DNA of 55,513 bases from Chlamydiales bacterium (GCA_022601635.1 JAJACG010000006.1:1-55513); one strand, 5' to 3'. Shown: positions 16,901 to 26,402, counted from the stretch's first letter. The notes: generated by a model not told the origin, from the letters alone. Numbers and translations: made by a program.

Positions 16901-17977
16901 ATGGCACTTGTTGCAGAATTTTGTCGTGGCTGCGATGCAGTTTGCCTCGATTTTACTGAGAATCCACCCAAAGAGGTTCGGGATCGAGATGGCAAAATCA
17001 GAAGAGTTGTAGAAAAATTGCTTCACTGCACTAAGTGTAAAGCGGCCTACTGTTCAAAAGATTGTCAAAAGCTAGACTGGAAAAACCATAAAATATCTTG
17101 TAGCAAGGTGGGTCATGAAGACTTTAATGTTAGCAGGTTAGTTAGAACGTTTAGGCAGCGGGAATGTAACGGGGTATTGGAATCAGGGATACCTTATGAT
17201 TTTCTGATCGGACGATTCTCAGATGATGCAGATGATTTGAGTTGTAAGCACAACGGCTATAGTGGTGTGTTGGTTGTGAAGAAGAGGGAGCAGCAAAAGA
17301 AAGAGCAAGTACTACGAACGCAATTCCCTCTAGTGGTAACTGTGCTATATCACTCGAAAAAAAGGGAAATAATTCCCATTGCCTCTGTCGCCCTTTGTCA
17401 CATCCACCGGGTAGGACTTCAAATGAAAAAAGCGCCGCCTGAGCCGGTCAAAGTCTACCAGACGCAGTTTGCTGTTGTGACTAACGGAAGAATTGTGACC
17501 AGCTCACCCGCCTGCTGCTTTGTAGTAACTTTTGCTGAAAAGGGTAGAGTGGGGCTTGTTCATATTGATATCACCTGTGACTTAGAGGGGTTATCAGCAA
17601 TTGCTGAGCGCTTTACGAAGCCTAAGATTGTAATTATCGGTGGAACGCAGGACTGTATAACAAAAAACAGAGGGCGGCAAATTGTTGGTATACTGAAACA
17701 AATGCCACATAAGATTTTGGATATGAGTATGATGCTAAAAAAACCAGAGCTTGTTGTGGGAGGGTCGAAGCTCCCAATGTCTCAAATTAGAAAGATGTAT
17801 TACTATGGAAGTGTTGCAATTGATGCTGAAACAGGTGAGACCTCTATATTAGAAGGGGTACAGTGGGAATTGGAGCAGGAGCAAATCTGCAGAAATATTA
17901 GGAATAATGAGCGTACTCCAGCAGGAAGGTTTGCGGGGTTTGATTTCTTTGTTGATTTTGAGGAAGTGAAGGCATGA
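16901..17977 (+). CDS. MYND-type zinc-finger protein, candidate host-acting effector
   Basis: The first 67 residues contain a complete MYND zinc-finger pattern: Cys8-Cys11, Cys43-Cys46, Cys51 and Cys55 in YCSKDCQ, Trp60, His63 and Cys67. Spacing of the last six ligands fits the eukaryotic MYND consensus; the gap between the first and second pairs is longer than usual. MYND domains bind Pro-rich motifs in chromatin regulators and in many protist proteins. The remaining 290 residues, mostly beta-like with several scattered Cys, match nothing I know. There is no signal peptide or membrane segment. It has a strong promoter and its TGA overlaps the smpB ATG, so an apparently eukaryotic-type gene is joined to a housekeeping gene. 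Confidence 0.8.
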   Translation: MALVAEFCRGCDAVCLDFTENPPKEVRDRDGKIRRVVEKLLHCTKCKAAYCSKDCQKLDWKNHKISCSKVGHEDFNVSRLVRTFRQRECNGVLESGIPYDFLIGRFSDDADDLSCKHNGYSGVLVVKKREQQKKEQVLRTQFPLVVTVLYHSKKREIIPIASVALCHIHRVGLQMKKAPPEPVKVYQTQFAVVTNGRIVTSSPACCFVVTFAEKGRVGLVHIDITCDLEGLSAIAERFTKPKIVIIGGTQDCITKNRGRQIVGILKQMPHKILDMSMMLKKPELVVGGSKLPMSQIRKMYYYGSVAIDAETGETSILEGVQWELEQEQICRNIRNNERTPAGRFAGFDFFVDFEEVKA

Positions 17978-18420
17978 AAGATCTAGTGCAAAATCGTAAG
18001 GGGAAGTTTGACTTCCAGATCAGTGAGACTTTTGAGGCGGGTATTGCGCTTTTAGGCACTGAGATAAAGTCGCTGCGCAATAATGGCGGTAGTCTCCAGG
18101 AGGCCTATGTCAAAATCATTCGCAGCGAGATCTGGCTCATTGGCGCTCACATCGCCCCCTACTCCCATGGCAATGTCCATAATCATGAAGAGAGGCGCGA
18201 TCGCAAGCTTTTGATGCACAAAAAAGAGATTGAAAAGCTTGAATCTGCGATACGTGAGAAGGGAATGGCGCTTGTACCGCTTGCACTCTATTTGAAAAGT
18301 GGGCGGGTCAAGCTCAAGTTTGGCCTGGGAAAGGGCAAGAAGCATCAAGATAAGCGACAAACCATCATCGAGCGAGAGAAAAAGCGTGAAATGGATCGCG
18401 CTATCAAAAAGCAAGACTAA
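17974..18420 (+). CDS. smpB: SsrA-binding protein SmpB
   Basis: SmpB binds tmRNA and delivers it to stalled ribosomes. The protein starts with the usual RKGKFDFQISETFEAGI motif, then GTEIKSLR, EAYV and LLMHKKEI. Its C-terminus is the typical basic tail with GKGKKHQDKR. The 148-residue length is normal. ATG overlaps the stop of the MYND gene by 4 bases. In Chlamydia smpB sits beside dnaN in the same way, so the MYND gene appears to be inserted between them. A repeat of the palindromic family begins shortly after its stop. Confidence 0.95.
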   Translation: MKDLVQNRKGKFDFQISETFEAGIALLGTEIKSLRNNGGSLQEAYVKIIRSEIWLIGAHIAPYSHGNVHNHEERRDRKLLMHKKEIEKLESAIREKGMALVPLALYLKSGRVKLKFGLGKGKKHQDKRQTIIEREKKREMDRAIKKQD

Positions 18421-18432
18421 TTCAGCATAGAA

Positions 18433-18545
18433 GAGGCTGAATAACTCTCTCACCAGATCTTCCTGATTTTCGCCTTGACTAACCTATAAAGGGTTGGGCG
18501 TAGAAATCTTGCCGAAATCCCTGAGCGCACTTGGATACTATTATG
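18433..18545. repeat. Intergenic palindromic repeat, copy 1 (degenerate)
   Basis: This stretch after smpB shares blocks with the copy at 45182-45351: CTGAATAACTC, CACCAGATCTTCC, a central AACC...GGGTT stem, and TAGAAATCTTGCCGAAATC. It is shorter and lacks the outer end on the left. The 167-base gap to apbE holds nothing else I can identify. Confidence 0.6.
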
Positions 18546-18587
18546 GTGAGGAGGCAAGGATTTTCTAAGACATCACAGAAAACGCAC

Positions 18588-19496
18588 TTATTGCCAGTCA
18601 GGGGTGTAGGGGATTAGCTGCACCTCGACATCAAGATGGCTTGCCCATGTCTGAGCCTCCTCTTTTGTTGAAAAAAACATCAGGCTGGTCGCAATCGCAT
18701 CAGCCTCCATACAGCTTTTTGCCACTACAGTAGCACTCACAAGTCCTTTTCCATATAAGAGCGGCTCTTTTGTTCGTGGATCAATCAAATGAGTGTACTC
18801 CTTATCCTCAACCCACCACTTTTGTAGATAACTTCCACTCGTAGCGACTGCCTTATCTTCAACTTCCACAATCTCACCACCAAAAATTTTCACGCGCCAC
18901 GGACGTCCCGTTGGATGGCTATTTGAGACCGCAATCTCGCCACCCCATTCAACATAGGAATGAGGGCCTAGCCTTTCTTTAAGAAGGTCAACAGCATAGC
19001 CCTTTGCAATTCCACTCAAGTCAATCTGGGTGCGTGCATCCTCCTTATAGAAGGTGTTCCCCTCAATATGAACATTGTGCCAGCCAATTGCTGGCTTTAA
19101 AGCCTCAATTGCCTCTTTTTTGGGAATTTCGCCATTTTTGAGGTGTGTTTTCCACATATGAACAAGAGGGGCGACTGTTGGGTCAAAACGCCCTTCTGTT
19201 ATTTCCACAATTTCACCCACTTTTTTAAGCAGTTCAGCTAGGTGTGGAGATAGCTCAATATGTTGATATGCAGCAGCTTGATTTAGTTTAGAGATTTCAG
19301 ATTTTGAGTTATAGTTGTTGAAGGTTTGGTTGATTTGTTTAAAAGTTTTTCTGATGATAGCATCGACATTTCCCTTGCGTGGTGAGCTGATATGAAGAGG
19401 CATGGTCCAGATGGTACGGTCGTACGTTTTTGTCTGACTAGGACTGTTTTCAAAGGAGCAGCTAGCAAGTAGCAGTAGGGTTATAAGTTTTCGCAT
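18588..19496 (-). CDS. apbE: FAD:protein FMN transferase, lipoprotein
   Basis: ApbE attaches FMN covalently to threonine residues of periplasmic or membrane flavoproteins, such as NqrB/NqrC of the sodium-pumping NADH dehydrogenase that Chlamydiae use. A lipoprotein signal ends in LLASC (Cys13). Family motifs follow: RFDPTVAPL, IDLSGIAKGYAVD, the glycine segment WGGEI and ATSGSY, then HLIDPRT. Length 302 is normal. It is the last gene of a nine-gene reverse operon; its ATG lies 16 bases inside folD. Confidence 0.92.
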   Translation of the reverse strand: MRKLITLLLLASCSFENSPSQTKTYDRTIWTMPLHISSPRKGNVDAIIRKTFKQINQTFNNYNSKSEISKLNQAAAYQHIELSPHLAELLKKVGEIVEITEGRFDPTVAPLVHMWKTHLKNGEIPKKEAIEALKPAIGWHNVHIEGNTFYKEDARTQIDLSGIAKGYAVDLLKERLGPHSYVEWGGEIAVSNSHPTGRPWRVKIFGGEIVEVEDKAVATSGSYLQKWWVEDKEYTHLIDPRTKEPLLYGKGLVSATVVAKSCMEADAIATSLMFFSTKEEAQTWASHLDVEVQLIPYTPDWQ

Positions 19497-20305
19497 GCTT
19501 TTACCGTGTTTTTGAGGAGCATCGCCACGGTCATAGGACCGACGCCTCCAGGCACGGGAGTAATGGCGCTACATTTTGGTTTAACTTTTTCAAAATCAAC
19601 GTCTCCAACAAGTTTCTTGTCAACTCTGTTGATGCCCACATCGATGACTACAGCACCCTCTTTAACCATATTGGGTTGGATGAAGTTGGGGCGACCAATG
19701 GCAGCGACTAAAATGTCTGCTTCTTGTGTCACTTCTTCAAGGTTAGGAGTGCAGCTATGGGCCACAGTGACGGTAGCATTGCAGCCGCGCTGTTTTTGCA
19801 TGAGCAGGGTAGAAAGCGGCATACCAACAATCTGGCTTCGGCCAACGATTACCACGCGTTTGCCCTCCACAGCAATGTTTGAGCGCTGTAGCACTGTCTG
19901 AATGCCGAGAGGTGTGCAGGGAATGAAGCAGTCAAGCCCCTTCATTAATCGTCCCATATTGATGGGGTGGAAGCCATCCACATCTTTATTAGGGGCGATA
20001 GCTTCCAGCATTAGGTGGGGATCGAGGTGCGCTGGAAGTGGGAGTTGGAGTAAAATGCCGTGAGTGTCACCGCGATTGAGTTTCTCGATCTCAAAAAGTA
20101 GCGTTTCGGGACCGATCTCTTCAGGCAACGAGAGTAATCTCGATTCAATCCCCACTCGCTCACACGCCTTTCTCTTAGTGCGAATGTAGGTGGTCGATGC
20201 GGGATCTTGTCCTACTTGGACCACAGTTAGAATGGGGCGCCCCTTAAGATTGCTCTTAATCTCGCCGAGAATAAGTTCAGAGACTGTTTTGCCGTCGATA
20301 ATCAC
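19481..20305 (-). CDS. folD: Methylenetetrahydrofolate dehydrogenase / cyclohydrolase
   Basis: FolD interconverts 5,10-methylene-, 5,10-methenyl- and 10-formyl-tetrahydrofolate. YIRTKRKACERVGI contains the catalytic Lys of the first signature. GRSQIVGMPLSTLL is the NADP-binding loop, and PVPGGVGPMTVAMLL is the second signature near the C-terminus. Length 274 is normal. The start overlaps the upstream membrane-protein gene by 4 bases and the end overlaps apbE by 16. The smpB/apbE/folD neighbourhood is the same as in Chlamydia. Confidence 0.95.
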   Translation of the reverse strand: MIIDGKTVSELILGEIKSNLKGRPILTVVQVGQDPASTTYIRTKRKACERVGIESRLLSLPEEIGPETLLFEIEKLNRGDTHGILLQLPLPAHLDPHLMLEAIAPNKDVDGFHPINMGRLMKGLDCFIPCTPLGIQTVLQRSNIAVEGKRVVIVGRSQIVGMPLSTLLMQKQRGCNATVTVAHSCTPNLEEVTQEADILVAAIGRPNFIQPNMVKEGAVVIDVGINRVDKKLVGDVDFEKVKPKCSAITPVPGGVGPMTVAMLLKNTVKACENL

Positions 20306-20757
20306 AGTCGAATTTTACGAAACTTTTTCCTTAATTGGAAGGGAAGATAGAGGAGAAGGGCAAATAGGGCATCTAGAAGCGCCATTTCGAAGAGATCGGT
20401 GACTACAAAGCGCCAGGAAAAACAGGAGCGCTGCTCTAGTAAAATGAAAAAAGTTGTGAGCATAGAAAAGAGAGCGCACATGAGTGGGAGGGTGCCAATC
20501 TTATCTTCAAAGAAGTTGTGTTTTTGAGTACGTAGGATCAAAAGAGCAAGAACGTAGTTGAGGGAGGTGAAACCAAAATGAGGGGTGGCGGCGAAGAGAT
20601 CGATCAAAACACCACAGAATAGGGCGCGCCAAAGCGCAGGGATCAGCTCCTTTTTATAGAGAGTATGGATCAAGTAGGGAGCGAAGAAAAGCAGCTGCAG
20701 TTTGGGAAAAAAGAGCGGAAAGAAGAGTAGACAGCCAAAAGAGAGAGCAAAGCGCAT
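20302..20757 (-). CDS. Small polytopic membrane protein, possibly MreD-like
   Basis: The 151 residues form about four or five hydrophobic helices. The segment ALFCGVLIDLFAATPHFGF, followed by LNYVLALLILR, resembles the G-x-L-x-D-L...P-x-G motif of rod-shape protein MreD. The rest is only generally hydrophobic. Chlamydia has an unnamed membrane protein next to folD in this position, and this looks like its counterpart. MreD would act with MreB/MreC in septal peptidoglycan synthesis; that role is inference. It sits 3 bases after ispA and overlaps folD by 4. Confidence 0.6.
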   Translation of the reverse strand: MRFALSFGCLLFFPLFFPKLQLLFFAPYLIHTLYKKELIPALWRALFCGVLIDLFAATPHFGFTSLNYVLALLILRTQKHNFFEDKIGTLPLMCALFSMLTTFFILLEQRSCFSWRFVVTDLFEMALLDALFALLLYLPFQLRKKFRKIRL

Positions 20758-20760
20758 GTT

Positions 20761-21456
20761 TTAAACATAGCAAAGAGTTTCAAACTGCTGCAATACTGTT
20801 TTGAACCCTGGGTGAGGCAGTTTTTTGTGGCAGCTCTTCAAGAGCGCTGTAGCTCTTTTCTGACTGGCTAGTGGATCATCATCCTGTAAGTCATCAGCCG
20901 CCTGAAAAAGAAGGCCAAAGAGCTGACCAAACTCAATATAGGGCGCTGGATCAACTCTGGCAATCACCGCTCCAAAGTGGAGTGCACAGCGAAAAAGGGC
21001 AGCCGTCTTCATGCCGTGTAATCTATCCAGGTCCTCACAATGTTGGATATCGAGCAGCTGACCTCCCACCATGCCTTCACCTCCAGAGGCCTCAGCCAAG
21101 ATTGGCACAAGCTGAGGCTCCTCTTTGAGTTTGCCAAAGGCGTGTGTCAGAAGAAGGTCACCTGCTAGGACCGCTGTCGCCTCATCAAAGGCGCAATGTA
21201 CAGAGGGTTTGCCCCGTCTATAGTCGTCATCATCCATACAGGGTAGATCATCATGGATTAAGGAGTAGGTGTGGACCATCTCCAGAGCTACAGCTGGGGC
21301 GTATGCTCTATCAACATCTCCACCAAGTAGCTCAGCAGTCAATAAAACCAGCTTAGGTCTTACTCTCTTGCCGCCAGAAAGCAGGGCGTAGCGCGCTGCC
21401 TCATAGGTGGGGCTGTCTGGAAGCGCCTGCTGTATTGCCTCTTCTAGTCTGTCCAA
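20761..21456 (-). CDS. ispA: Short-form polyprenyl diphosphate synthase (farnesyl/geranyl type)
   Basis: Trans-prenyl elongation of isoprenoid diphosphates. GGKRVRP, the first Asp-rich motif DDLPCMDDD, the GGQLLDIQ motif, KTAALF and a second Asp-rich motif AADDLQDDD are all present, so the active site is complete. At 231 residues it is 50-70 shorter than typical IspA proteins: the N-terminus starts almost at the GGKR motif and the C-terminal helices are reduced. The ATG overlaps tdh by 13 bases. Product chain length cannot be read confidently. Confidence 0.85.
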   Translation of the reverse strand: MDRLEEAIQQALPDSPTYEAARYALLSGGKRVRPKLVLLTAELLGGDVDRAYAPAVALEMVHTYSLIHDDLPCMDDDDYRRGKPSVHCAFDEATAVLAGDLLLTHAFGKLKEEPQLVPILAEASGGEGMVGGQLLDIQHCEDLDRLHGMKTAALFRCALHFGAVIARVDPAPYIEFGQLFGLLFQAADDLQDDDPLASQKRATALLKSCHKKLPHPGFKTVLQQFETLCYV

Positions 21457-22469
21457 TCCAAGATCACCTTTCCGCTCTTTCCACTGAGCATTGCATCAAA
21501 GCCCTTTTGGAAATCAGCCGCCTTTAGGCGATGTGTGATCACAGGTGAAACATCCAAGCCAGATTGCAGCATGTCACACACTTGATACCAAGTATTGAAG
21601 ATTTCACGGCCGTAAATGCCTTTGATCGTCAACATTTTGAACATCACAGCGTGCCAGTCGAGCTGCGCATCTTTTGGCAAAATACCCAAAAGCACCAGCT
21701 TACCACCATGCGCAGCTACCTTAGGTAGCTCAGCAAAAGCGTGTGGACTGCCAGACATCTCCAAGCAGACATCAAAGCCATTGATCTGATGCTCTTTCAT
21801 CACATCTTCTAACTTCTGCTTTGAGACATCTACCGCAGCATCTGGATTCATCTTCTTCGCTAAATCCAATCTGTATGGATTGAGATCGGAGATGATGACC
21901 CGTCTTGCACCAGCCTTTTTCACAATCGGAATGGTCATGATGCCAATTGGGCCCGCTCCTGTAATCAACACATCTTTGCCGACCAGATCATAGGAGAGCG
22001 CTGTATGGACAGCGTTACCCAATGGATCCATTAGTGAGGCCAGCTCACTATCGATATCGTCAGGGATAGGAAAGGCGTTTTCCGCAGGGATGCTCACATA
22101 TTCAGCAAATGCACCATCTCGGTTGACACCGATGCCCACTGTATCAGGGCAAAGCACACGCTTACCTGTACGGCAGTAGCGGCAAACACCACATGTGATA
22201 TGGCCCTCAGCAGAGATGCGCTGGCCAATCTTAAAGTCCTTGACCTCATCGCCCATGTCGACAATGTGTCCAACAAATTCATGACCAATCACGGAGGGAA
22301 GAGGAAGCGTCTTCTGCGCCCACTCATCCCATACATAGAAGTGAAGGTCTGTTCCACAAATCGATGTCTTCTCTACTTTTACAAGAAGATCACGACTGCG
22401 GTAGAGCGGAATAGGGACCTCTTCCCATGATAAACCCTCTCCCGCCTCTTTTTTAACAATGGCTTTCAT
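21444..22469 (-). CDS. tdh: L-threonine 3-dehydrogenase
   Basis: This zinc- and NAD-dependent medium-chain dehydrogenase oxidises L-threonine to 2-amino-3-ketobutyrate. [13 protein letters not shown] around residues 38-50 is characteristic of Tdh. The catalytic zinc site follows as GHEFVGHIV, the structural zinc site is [15 protein letters not shown], and the nucleotide loop is GAGPIGI. Length 341 equals the E. coli enzyme. It starts 1 base after kbl ends, so the two enzymes form one threonine-to-glycine unit. Confidence 0.95.
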   Translation of the reverse strand: MKAIVKKEAGEGLSWEEVPIPLYRSRDLLVKVEKTSICGTDLHFYVWDEWAQKTLPLPSVIGHEFVGHIVDMGDEVKDFKIGQRISAEGHITCGVCRYCRTGKRVLCPDTVGIGVNRDGAFAEYVSIPAENAFPIPDDIDSELASLMDPLGNAVHTALSYDLVGKDVLITGAGPIGIMTIPIVKKAGARRVIISDLNPYRLDLAKKMNPDAAVDVSKQKLEDVMKEHQINGFDVCLEMSGSPHAFAELPKVAAHGGKLVLLGILPKDAQLDWHAVMFKMLTIKGIYGREIFNTWYQVCDMLQSGLDVSPVITHRLKAADFQKGFDAMLSGKSGKVILDWTD

Positions 22470-22470
22470 C

Positions 22471-23661
22471 CTAGATCACCTTTAGTTCTTTTCCTACTTT
22501 TTCAAACGCTGCAATTGCTCGATCTACCTCCTCAATCGTATGCACAGCTGACATCTGCGTACGGATACGCGCCGCTTGCTGTGGTACCACTGGGTAGAAA
22601 AAGCCAATCACATAGATGCCTTCTTCAAGCATCTTCTTCGCAAATACTTGCGTTAACTTTGCATCGCCTAGCATCACAGGAATGATAGGGTGATCTTCGC
22701 CGGCCAGTTTAAAGCCTAGCTTAGTCATCTTTTCGCGGAAGTGGTTAGCATTGGCAAAGAGTCTCTTGCGCAGCTCATCTCCCTCGCTCTCTAACAAGTT
22801 GAAGACTTCAACAGAGGCGCTCGCAATGCTTGGGGCCAATGTGTTTGAGAAGAGATAGGGGCGCGATCTTTGGCGCAGCCATTCAATAATCTCCCTTCTG
22901 CCTGAGGTAAACCCACCTGAAGCGCCGCCAAGCGCCTTTCCAAGTGTGCCTGTGATGATATCCACGCGATCGAGTACTTCACAATATTCATGTGTGCCCC
23001 GACCATTTGCTCCCATGAAGCCGGTCGAGTGACAGTCATCAATCATCACCAATGCGTCATATTTATCAGCTAGATCACACACCTTATTCAAGTTAGCAAT
23101 GATTCCATCCATAGAGAAAACGCCATCGGTTGCAATTAGGCGAAAGCGGCAATCTTTTGCCTCTTTTAATCTCTCCTCCAGGTCCGTCATGTCATTGTTC
23201 TTGAAGCGCAATCTCTTAGCCTTACAGAGGCGAATGCCATCAATAATACTAGCGTGATTCAGAGAGTCAGAGATCACAGCATCTTCTGGGCCGAGCAGAG
23301 TCTCAAAGAGGCCGCCATTGGCATCGAAGCAGGAGCTGTAGAGAATGGTCGAGTCGGTCTTCAAAAAGTTGGAGATCTTCTTCTCGAGTTCAACATGAAT
23401 GCTCTGCGTGCCGCAGATAAAGCGCACAGAGGCGAGGCCAAAGCCATACTTAGAATAGCTCCCCTCCGCCGCCTCTATCACACGAGGGTGATTGGCAAGA
23501 CCGAGATAGTTGTTAGAGCAGAAGTTGAGTACATGGCTATGATCTGCAAGCTCTACGTCAGCTTTTTGAGGGGAGGTGATGACACGCTCCTCCTTATAAA
23601 GACCTGTCTCTTTTAGCTGCTCAATCTGCTGCTGTAGGTAATCTATAATAGGTTTCGTCAC
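22471..23661 (-). CDS. kbl: Glycine C-acetyltransferase (2-amino-3-ketobutyrate CoA ligase)
   Basis: This PLP enzyme cleaves 2-amino-3-ketobutyrate with CoA to glycine and acetyl-CoA, completing the Tdh pathway. [14 protein letters not shown] near residue 46, [10 protein letters not shown] near residue 207 and the PLP-lysine motif [14 protein letters not shown] near residue 240 are diagnostic. Length 396 matches the E. coli enzyme of 398. Its ATG overlaps lolD by 4 bases. I do not recall this pair in pathogenic Chlamydia, so it suggests a broader metabolism here. Confidence 0.95.
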   Translation of the reverse strand: MTKPIIDYLQQQIEQLKETGLYKEERVITSPQKADVELADHSHVLNFCSNNYLGLANHPRVIEAAEGSYSKYGFGLASVRFICGTQSIHVELEKKISNFLKTDSTILYSSCFDANGGLFETLLGPEDAVISDSLNHASIIDGIRLCKAKRLRFKNNDMTDLEERLKEAKDCRFRLIATDGVFSMDGIIANLNKVCDLADKYDALVMIDDCHSTGFMGANGRGTHEYCEVLDRVDIITGTLGKALGGASGGFTSGRREIIEWLRQRSRPYLFSNTLAPSIASASVEVFNLLESEGDELRKRLFANANHFREKMTKLGFKLAGEDHPIIPVMLGDAKLTQVFAKKMLEEGIYVIGFFYPVVPQQAARIRTQMSAVHTIEEVDRAIAAFEKVGKELKVI

Positions 23662-24293
23662 TGTAGTTCTCCATTTATGAGATGGTAAGTTGTGTCACAA
23701 AGATCGGCGAGTTTCTGGTTATGCGTCACGCAAACCAGAGACTTGCCCTCTTCCCGCACACACTCCAAAAGCAGTGTGTGGATCAAGTCGGAGTTTTCAT
23801 GGTCCAGATTGCCAGATGGCTCGTCAGCCAGTAAGATATCTGGGTCGTTGATCAGCGCCCTTGCAATAGCAACGCGCTGCTTCTCTCCACCGGAGAGTAA
23901 TTTGGTGGTGAAATTGGCTCTTTTAGAAAGACCGACGCGCTCCAATAGTTTGAGAGCTCTTTTTTTTGCCTCTCTACCAGCAATAATAGCGGGCATCAAG
24001 ACATTTTGGAGAACCGTGTAGTCCTCCAAAAGATTAAACGCCTGGAAGACAAAGCCTATTTTCTGGTTGCGTAGCTGCGCATTCGCTTCACTTTGGCCTG
24101 AGATAATCAGGCTACCACTTGTAGGCTCCTCAAGGGTGCCCAAAATATGCAAAAGTGTGCTCTTGCCTTCACCAGAAGCGCCCATAATGGCCACGCTCTG
24201 GCCTGGGGCCACACTCAAGGAGACGCTCTTTAAAACAGCTACTTTTTGCGGTTTTTCAAAGACTTTGGAAATCTCTTTTGCTTCTAATGTCAT
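23658..24293 (-). CDS. lolD: Lipoprotein-releasing ABC transporter ATPase LolD
   Basis: ATPase of the complex that releases lipoproteins from the inner membrane. Walker A GASGEGKST (38-46), Q-loop VFQAFNLLEDYTVLQNV, signature [16 protein letters not shown], Walker B ILLADEPSGNLD and the switch His in CVTHN are intact. The Q-loop and LADEPSGNLD motifs place it in the LolD/MacB group, and the adjacent FtsX-type permease confirms LolCDE rather than another exporter. It overlaps lolC and kbl by 4 bases each. Confidence 0.93.
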   Translation of the reverse strand: MTLEAKEISKVFEKPQKVAVLKSVSLSVAPGQSVAIMGASGEGKSTLLHILGTLEEPTSGSLIISGQSEANAQLRNQKIGFVFQAFNLLEDYTVLQNVLMPAIIAGREAKKRALKLLERVGLSKRANFTTKLLSGGEKQRVAIARALINDPDILLADEPSGNLDHENSDLIHTLLLECVREEGKSLVCVTHNQKLADLCDTTYHLINGELQ

Positions 24294-26194
24294 CCCTCAC
24301 CTCGCAAGATTTCAGATGGCCGAATGCGCGCCGCTTTTAGGGCGGGGACAAGGCCAGCCAAGATGGAGATCATAATAGTGGCGGTTAAGACAAAGGCTAA
24401 TGCTGAAACGCTCACTTCATTCGGTAGTTGGCCGCCAAAGAACATCTTTTGGAAGGTCTCATGGCCACGCAGCATGTTGAGGAAGTTGACCAGAGACTGT
24501 AGGTTCTTCAGAGTAAGTAGTGCAAGCAGGGTACCCAGAAGAGAGCTTACTAGGCCTGTGATCAAACCACACATGCCAAAGATGATACCGATACGCTTTG
24601 GAGAGGCGCCCAGCGCTTGCAAAATGCCAATCTCTCGCTTCTTGTCATTGACCAGCAAGATGAGCATGCTGATGATGTTGGAGCAGGCAACTACCAAGAT
24701 GATAATCATAATCAGTGTAAAAAGTGTTTTGTCAGAGTCAAACTGCTGCAAGATTGGGCGTGAGAACTCAAAATCATAGAAGCTCTCAACATTCCAGTAG
24801 TTAGCCACACCGCGCGCCTCTAACTCCTGGATCAGCGCTCTCTTTGCAGCAAGTACATCGTTAGGGTTGTCCAGCCAGACGTTGATGCCATTGGCAAACA
24901 TCTGATCGGGCAGTGACAAGTTACCATCAAAGGCTGCCATAAGATCGGGGGAGACAAAGAGCAGTTTGTTGGCCATCGGCACCATGCCTGGATCGAAAAA
25001 TCCTGCCACATAGACCGGAGTTTTCTGCTCTTGTACCGCAGTTGAGCTGCTCGACATAAAGGAGAGATAGCCGCGGGAACCGAGCTTCACACCCTTATCT
25101 TTGTAGGAAGAGGAGAGTAGGACGCCATCGCCAAGCGTTGGGTCGGAAGGAATCAAAAGTTCGCCATTCTCTTGGTAGGCCCAGCAGCTCTTGCCAGAGG
25201 AGATAGCTGCATCCACCACCTCAAGGTGGTTGAGATGGCTGATGCCAGAAACTGTAATCCCTTGAATCTGACTACTCACTTCAAAGCTTCCAGTTTCAGC
25301 ATTGAGAAGTTTTGCATCAAAATCAATATGTCGATCAAAGGTAATCTCACACAGCTCACTCGGCTTGCCGCTTTCAAAAGCAACAGCCACCTCTTCAACC
25401 TCAAAGCCTGTCCGCTTCAAATAGGCGGTAAGCTCTGCAAGACGCGCCTCACTTTGAGGAATAATGATCTTCTGTTGACCTGTTGGGAAAAAGACCTTAC
25501 AGCCATTCAGCACACCCTCAGAGGGAGCAAAGAAGGGATGTTCATAGTCCACAGTCTGCAGTGTCTGAATCTGTACGCTCTTTAAAAAACTCTCCTTTGA
25601 GCCAGGAAGTTTATGCAAAAAGTAGTCGATATCATCCCTATTAGGCGCAACTAATCTCTTTGCCATCCGCTGGTTATGGGAATCTTGCGCGGTTACGTAA
25701 CAGAGTTGAGAGAGAAAAGAGCCATCAATATTGAGCTTCATGTTGCATAGTGAAACCTGAGCAATCTGCGCTCTTGCTCCGGAAAGATTATCCACCGAAT
25801 GCCACGCCTCTTTCACTAAGTCTTTGTTTTCGTTTTGTGGAAAAGAGTAGGGGAGTTCCTGATCTAAATCGGGATCGTAGGCTGAGCCTTCAGCAGCATT
25901 GAGCTTTTGCACCAATGACTTTGTGGAAAAGTTTGAGGCAAAAGCGTAGCGATCAATCTGATGGTAGTAAGAGTTGTAATACTCCTCTGTAGGTGTCACC
26001 TTCAGTGGGGCGTTCAGGGCGACAAAGCCATCAATCCATCGCTTTTGAATACCGTCAGAAATTGAGAGGAAGACGATAGCTAGCCAGACGACTAGCGAAA
26101 CCACTAGTATGGAGATAAGAGAGATGATGGAGACAGAGAGCTGTCTCCATCTTGGAATCAAATATTTGAGTGCTACTAAAAGCTCAAACTTCAT
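24290..26194 (-). CDS. lolC: Lipoprotein-releasing permease (LolC/LolE family), long form
   Basis: This permease partners LolD. An N-terminal membrane helix lies at about residues 20-46, and the C-terminal FtsX domain (about 490-634) has three helices and the family motif [20 protein letters not shown]. The periplasmic domain between them is about 440 residues, so the protein has 634 residues against about 400 in E. coli LolC or LolE. A single permease gene is seen, so it probably forms a homodimer. It starts by overlapping the rpmG stop by 4 bases. Chlamydia has the same rpmG-permease-ATPase order. Confidence 0.9.
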   Translation of the reverse strand: MKFELLVALKYLIPRWRQLSVSIISLISILVVSLVVWLAIVFLSISDGIQKRWIDGFVALNAPLKVTPTEEYYNSYYHQIDRYAFASNFSTKSLVQKLNAAEGSAYDPDLDQELPYSFPQNENKDLVKEAWHSVDNLSGARAQIAQVSLCNMKLNIDGSFLSQLCYVTAQDSHNQRMAKRLVAPNRDDIDYFLHKLPGSKESFLKSVQIQTLQTVDYEHPFFAPSEGVLNGCKVFFPTGQQKIIIPQSEARLAELTAYLKRTGFEVEEVAVAFESGKPSELCEITFDRHIDFDAKLLNAETGSFEVSSQIQGITVSGISHLNHLEVVDAAISSGKSCWAYQENGELLIPSDPTLGDGVLLSSSYKDKGVKLGSRGYLSFMSSSSTAVQEQKTPVYVAGFFDPGMVPMANKLLFVSPDLMAAFDGNLSLPDQMFANGINVWLDNPNDVLAAKRALIQELEARGVANYWNVESFYDFEFSRPILQQFDSDKTLFTLIMIIILVVACSNIISMLILLVNDKKREIGILQALGASPKRIGIIFGMCGLITGLVSSLLGTLLALLTLKNLQSLVNFLNMLRGHETFQKMFFGGQLPNEVSVSALAFVLTATIMISILAGLVPALKAARIRPSEILRGEG

Positions 26195-26349
26195 TTTGCT
26201 TCTTTAAAAGCGACATGACGGCGGAGCTTGCGATCATATTTGCGCAGCTCTAGGCGGCCTGTCGTCTTCTTTTTGTTTTTGGTTGTCCAGTAGACGTCCG
26301 TGCTCTCACTACTCTTCAATTTGATGATTTCTCGGTTCTTGCTTGCCAT
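26191..26349 (-). CDS. rpmG: 50S ribosomal protein L33
   Basis: A 52-residue ribosomal protein translated from the reverse strand, beginning [14 protein letters not shown] and containing [10 protein letters not shown] and [15 protein letters not shown], which are typical of L33. It lacks the zinc-binding Cys pairs, so it is the Cys-minus form. AAGGAG stands 7-8 bases before the ATG and a good promoter lies at 26374-26402. Its TGA overlaps the ATG of the lol permease, making it the first gene of the nine-gene operon. Confidence 0.95.
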   Translation of the reverse strand: MASKNREIIKLKSSESTDVYWTTKNKKKTTGRLELRKYDRKLRRHVAFKEAK

Positions 26350-26373
26350 GATAAATCTCCTTGATTTCGCATC

Positions 26374-26402
26374 AGAATAGTGGAGTAGACTATAAATCTC
26401 AA
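26374..26402 (-). promoter_or_regulatory. Promoter of the rpmG-lol-kbl-tdh-ispA-folD-apbE operon
   Basis: Reverse strand: TTGAGA (complement of 26397-26402), a 17-base spacer and TATTCT (complement of 26374-26379), then rpmG about 25 bases later. Five and four of six bases agree with consensus. No other convincing promoter is seen before the end of apbE. Confidence 0.55.
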
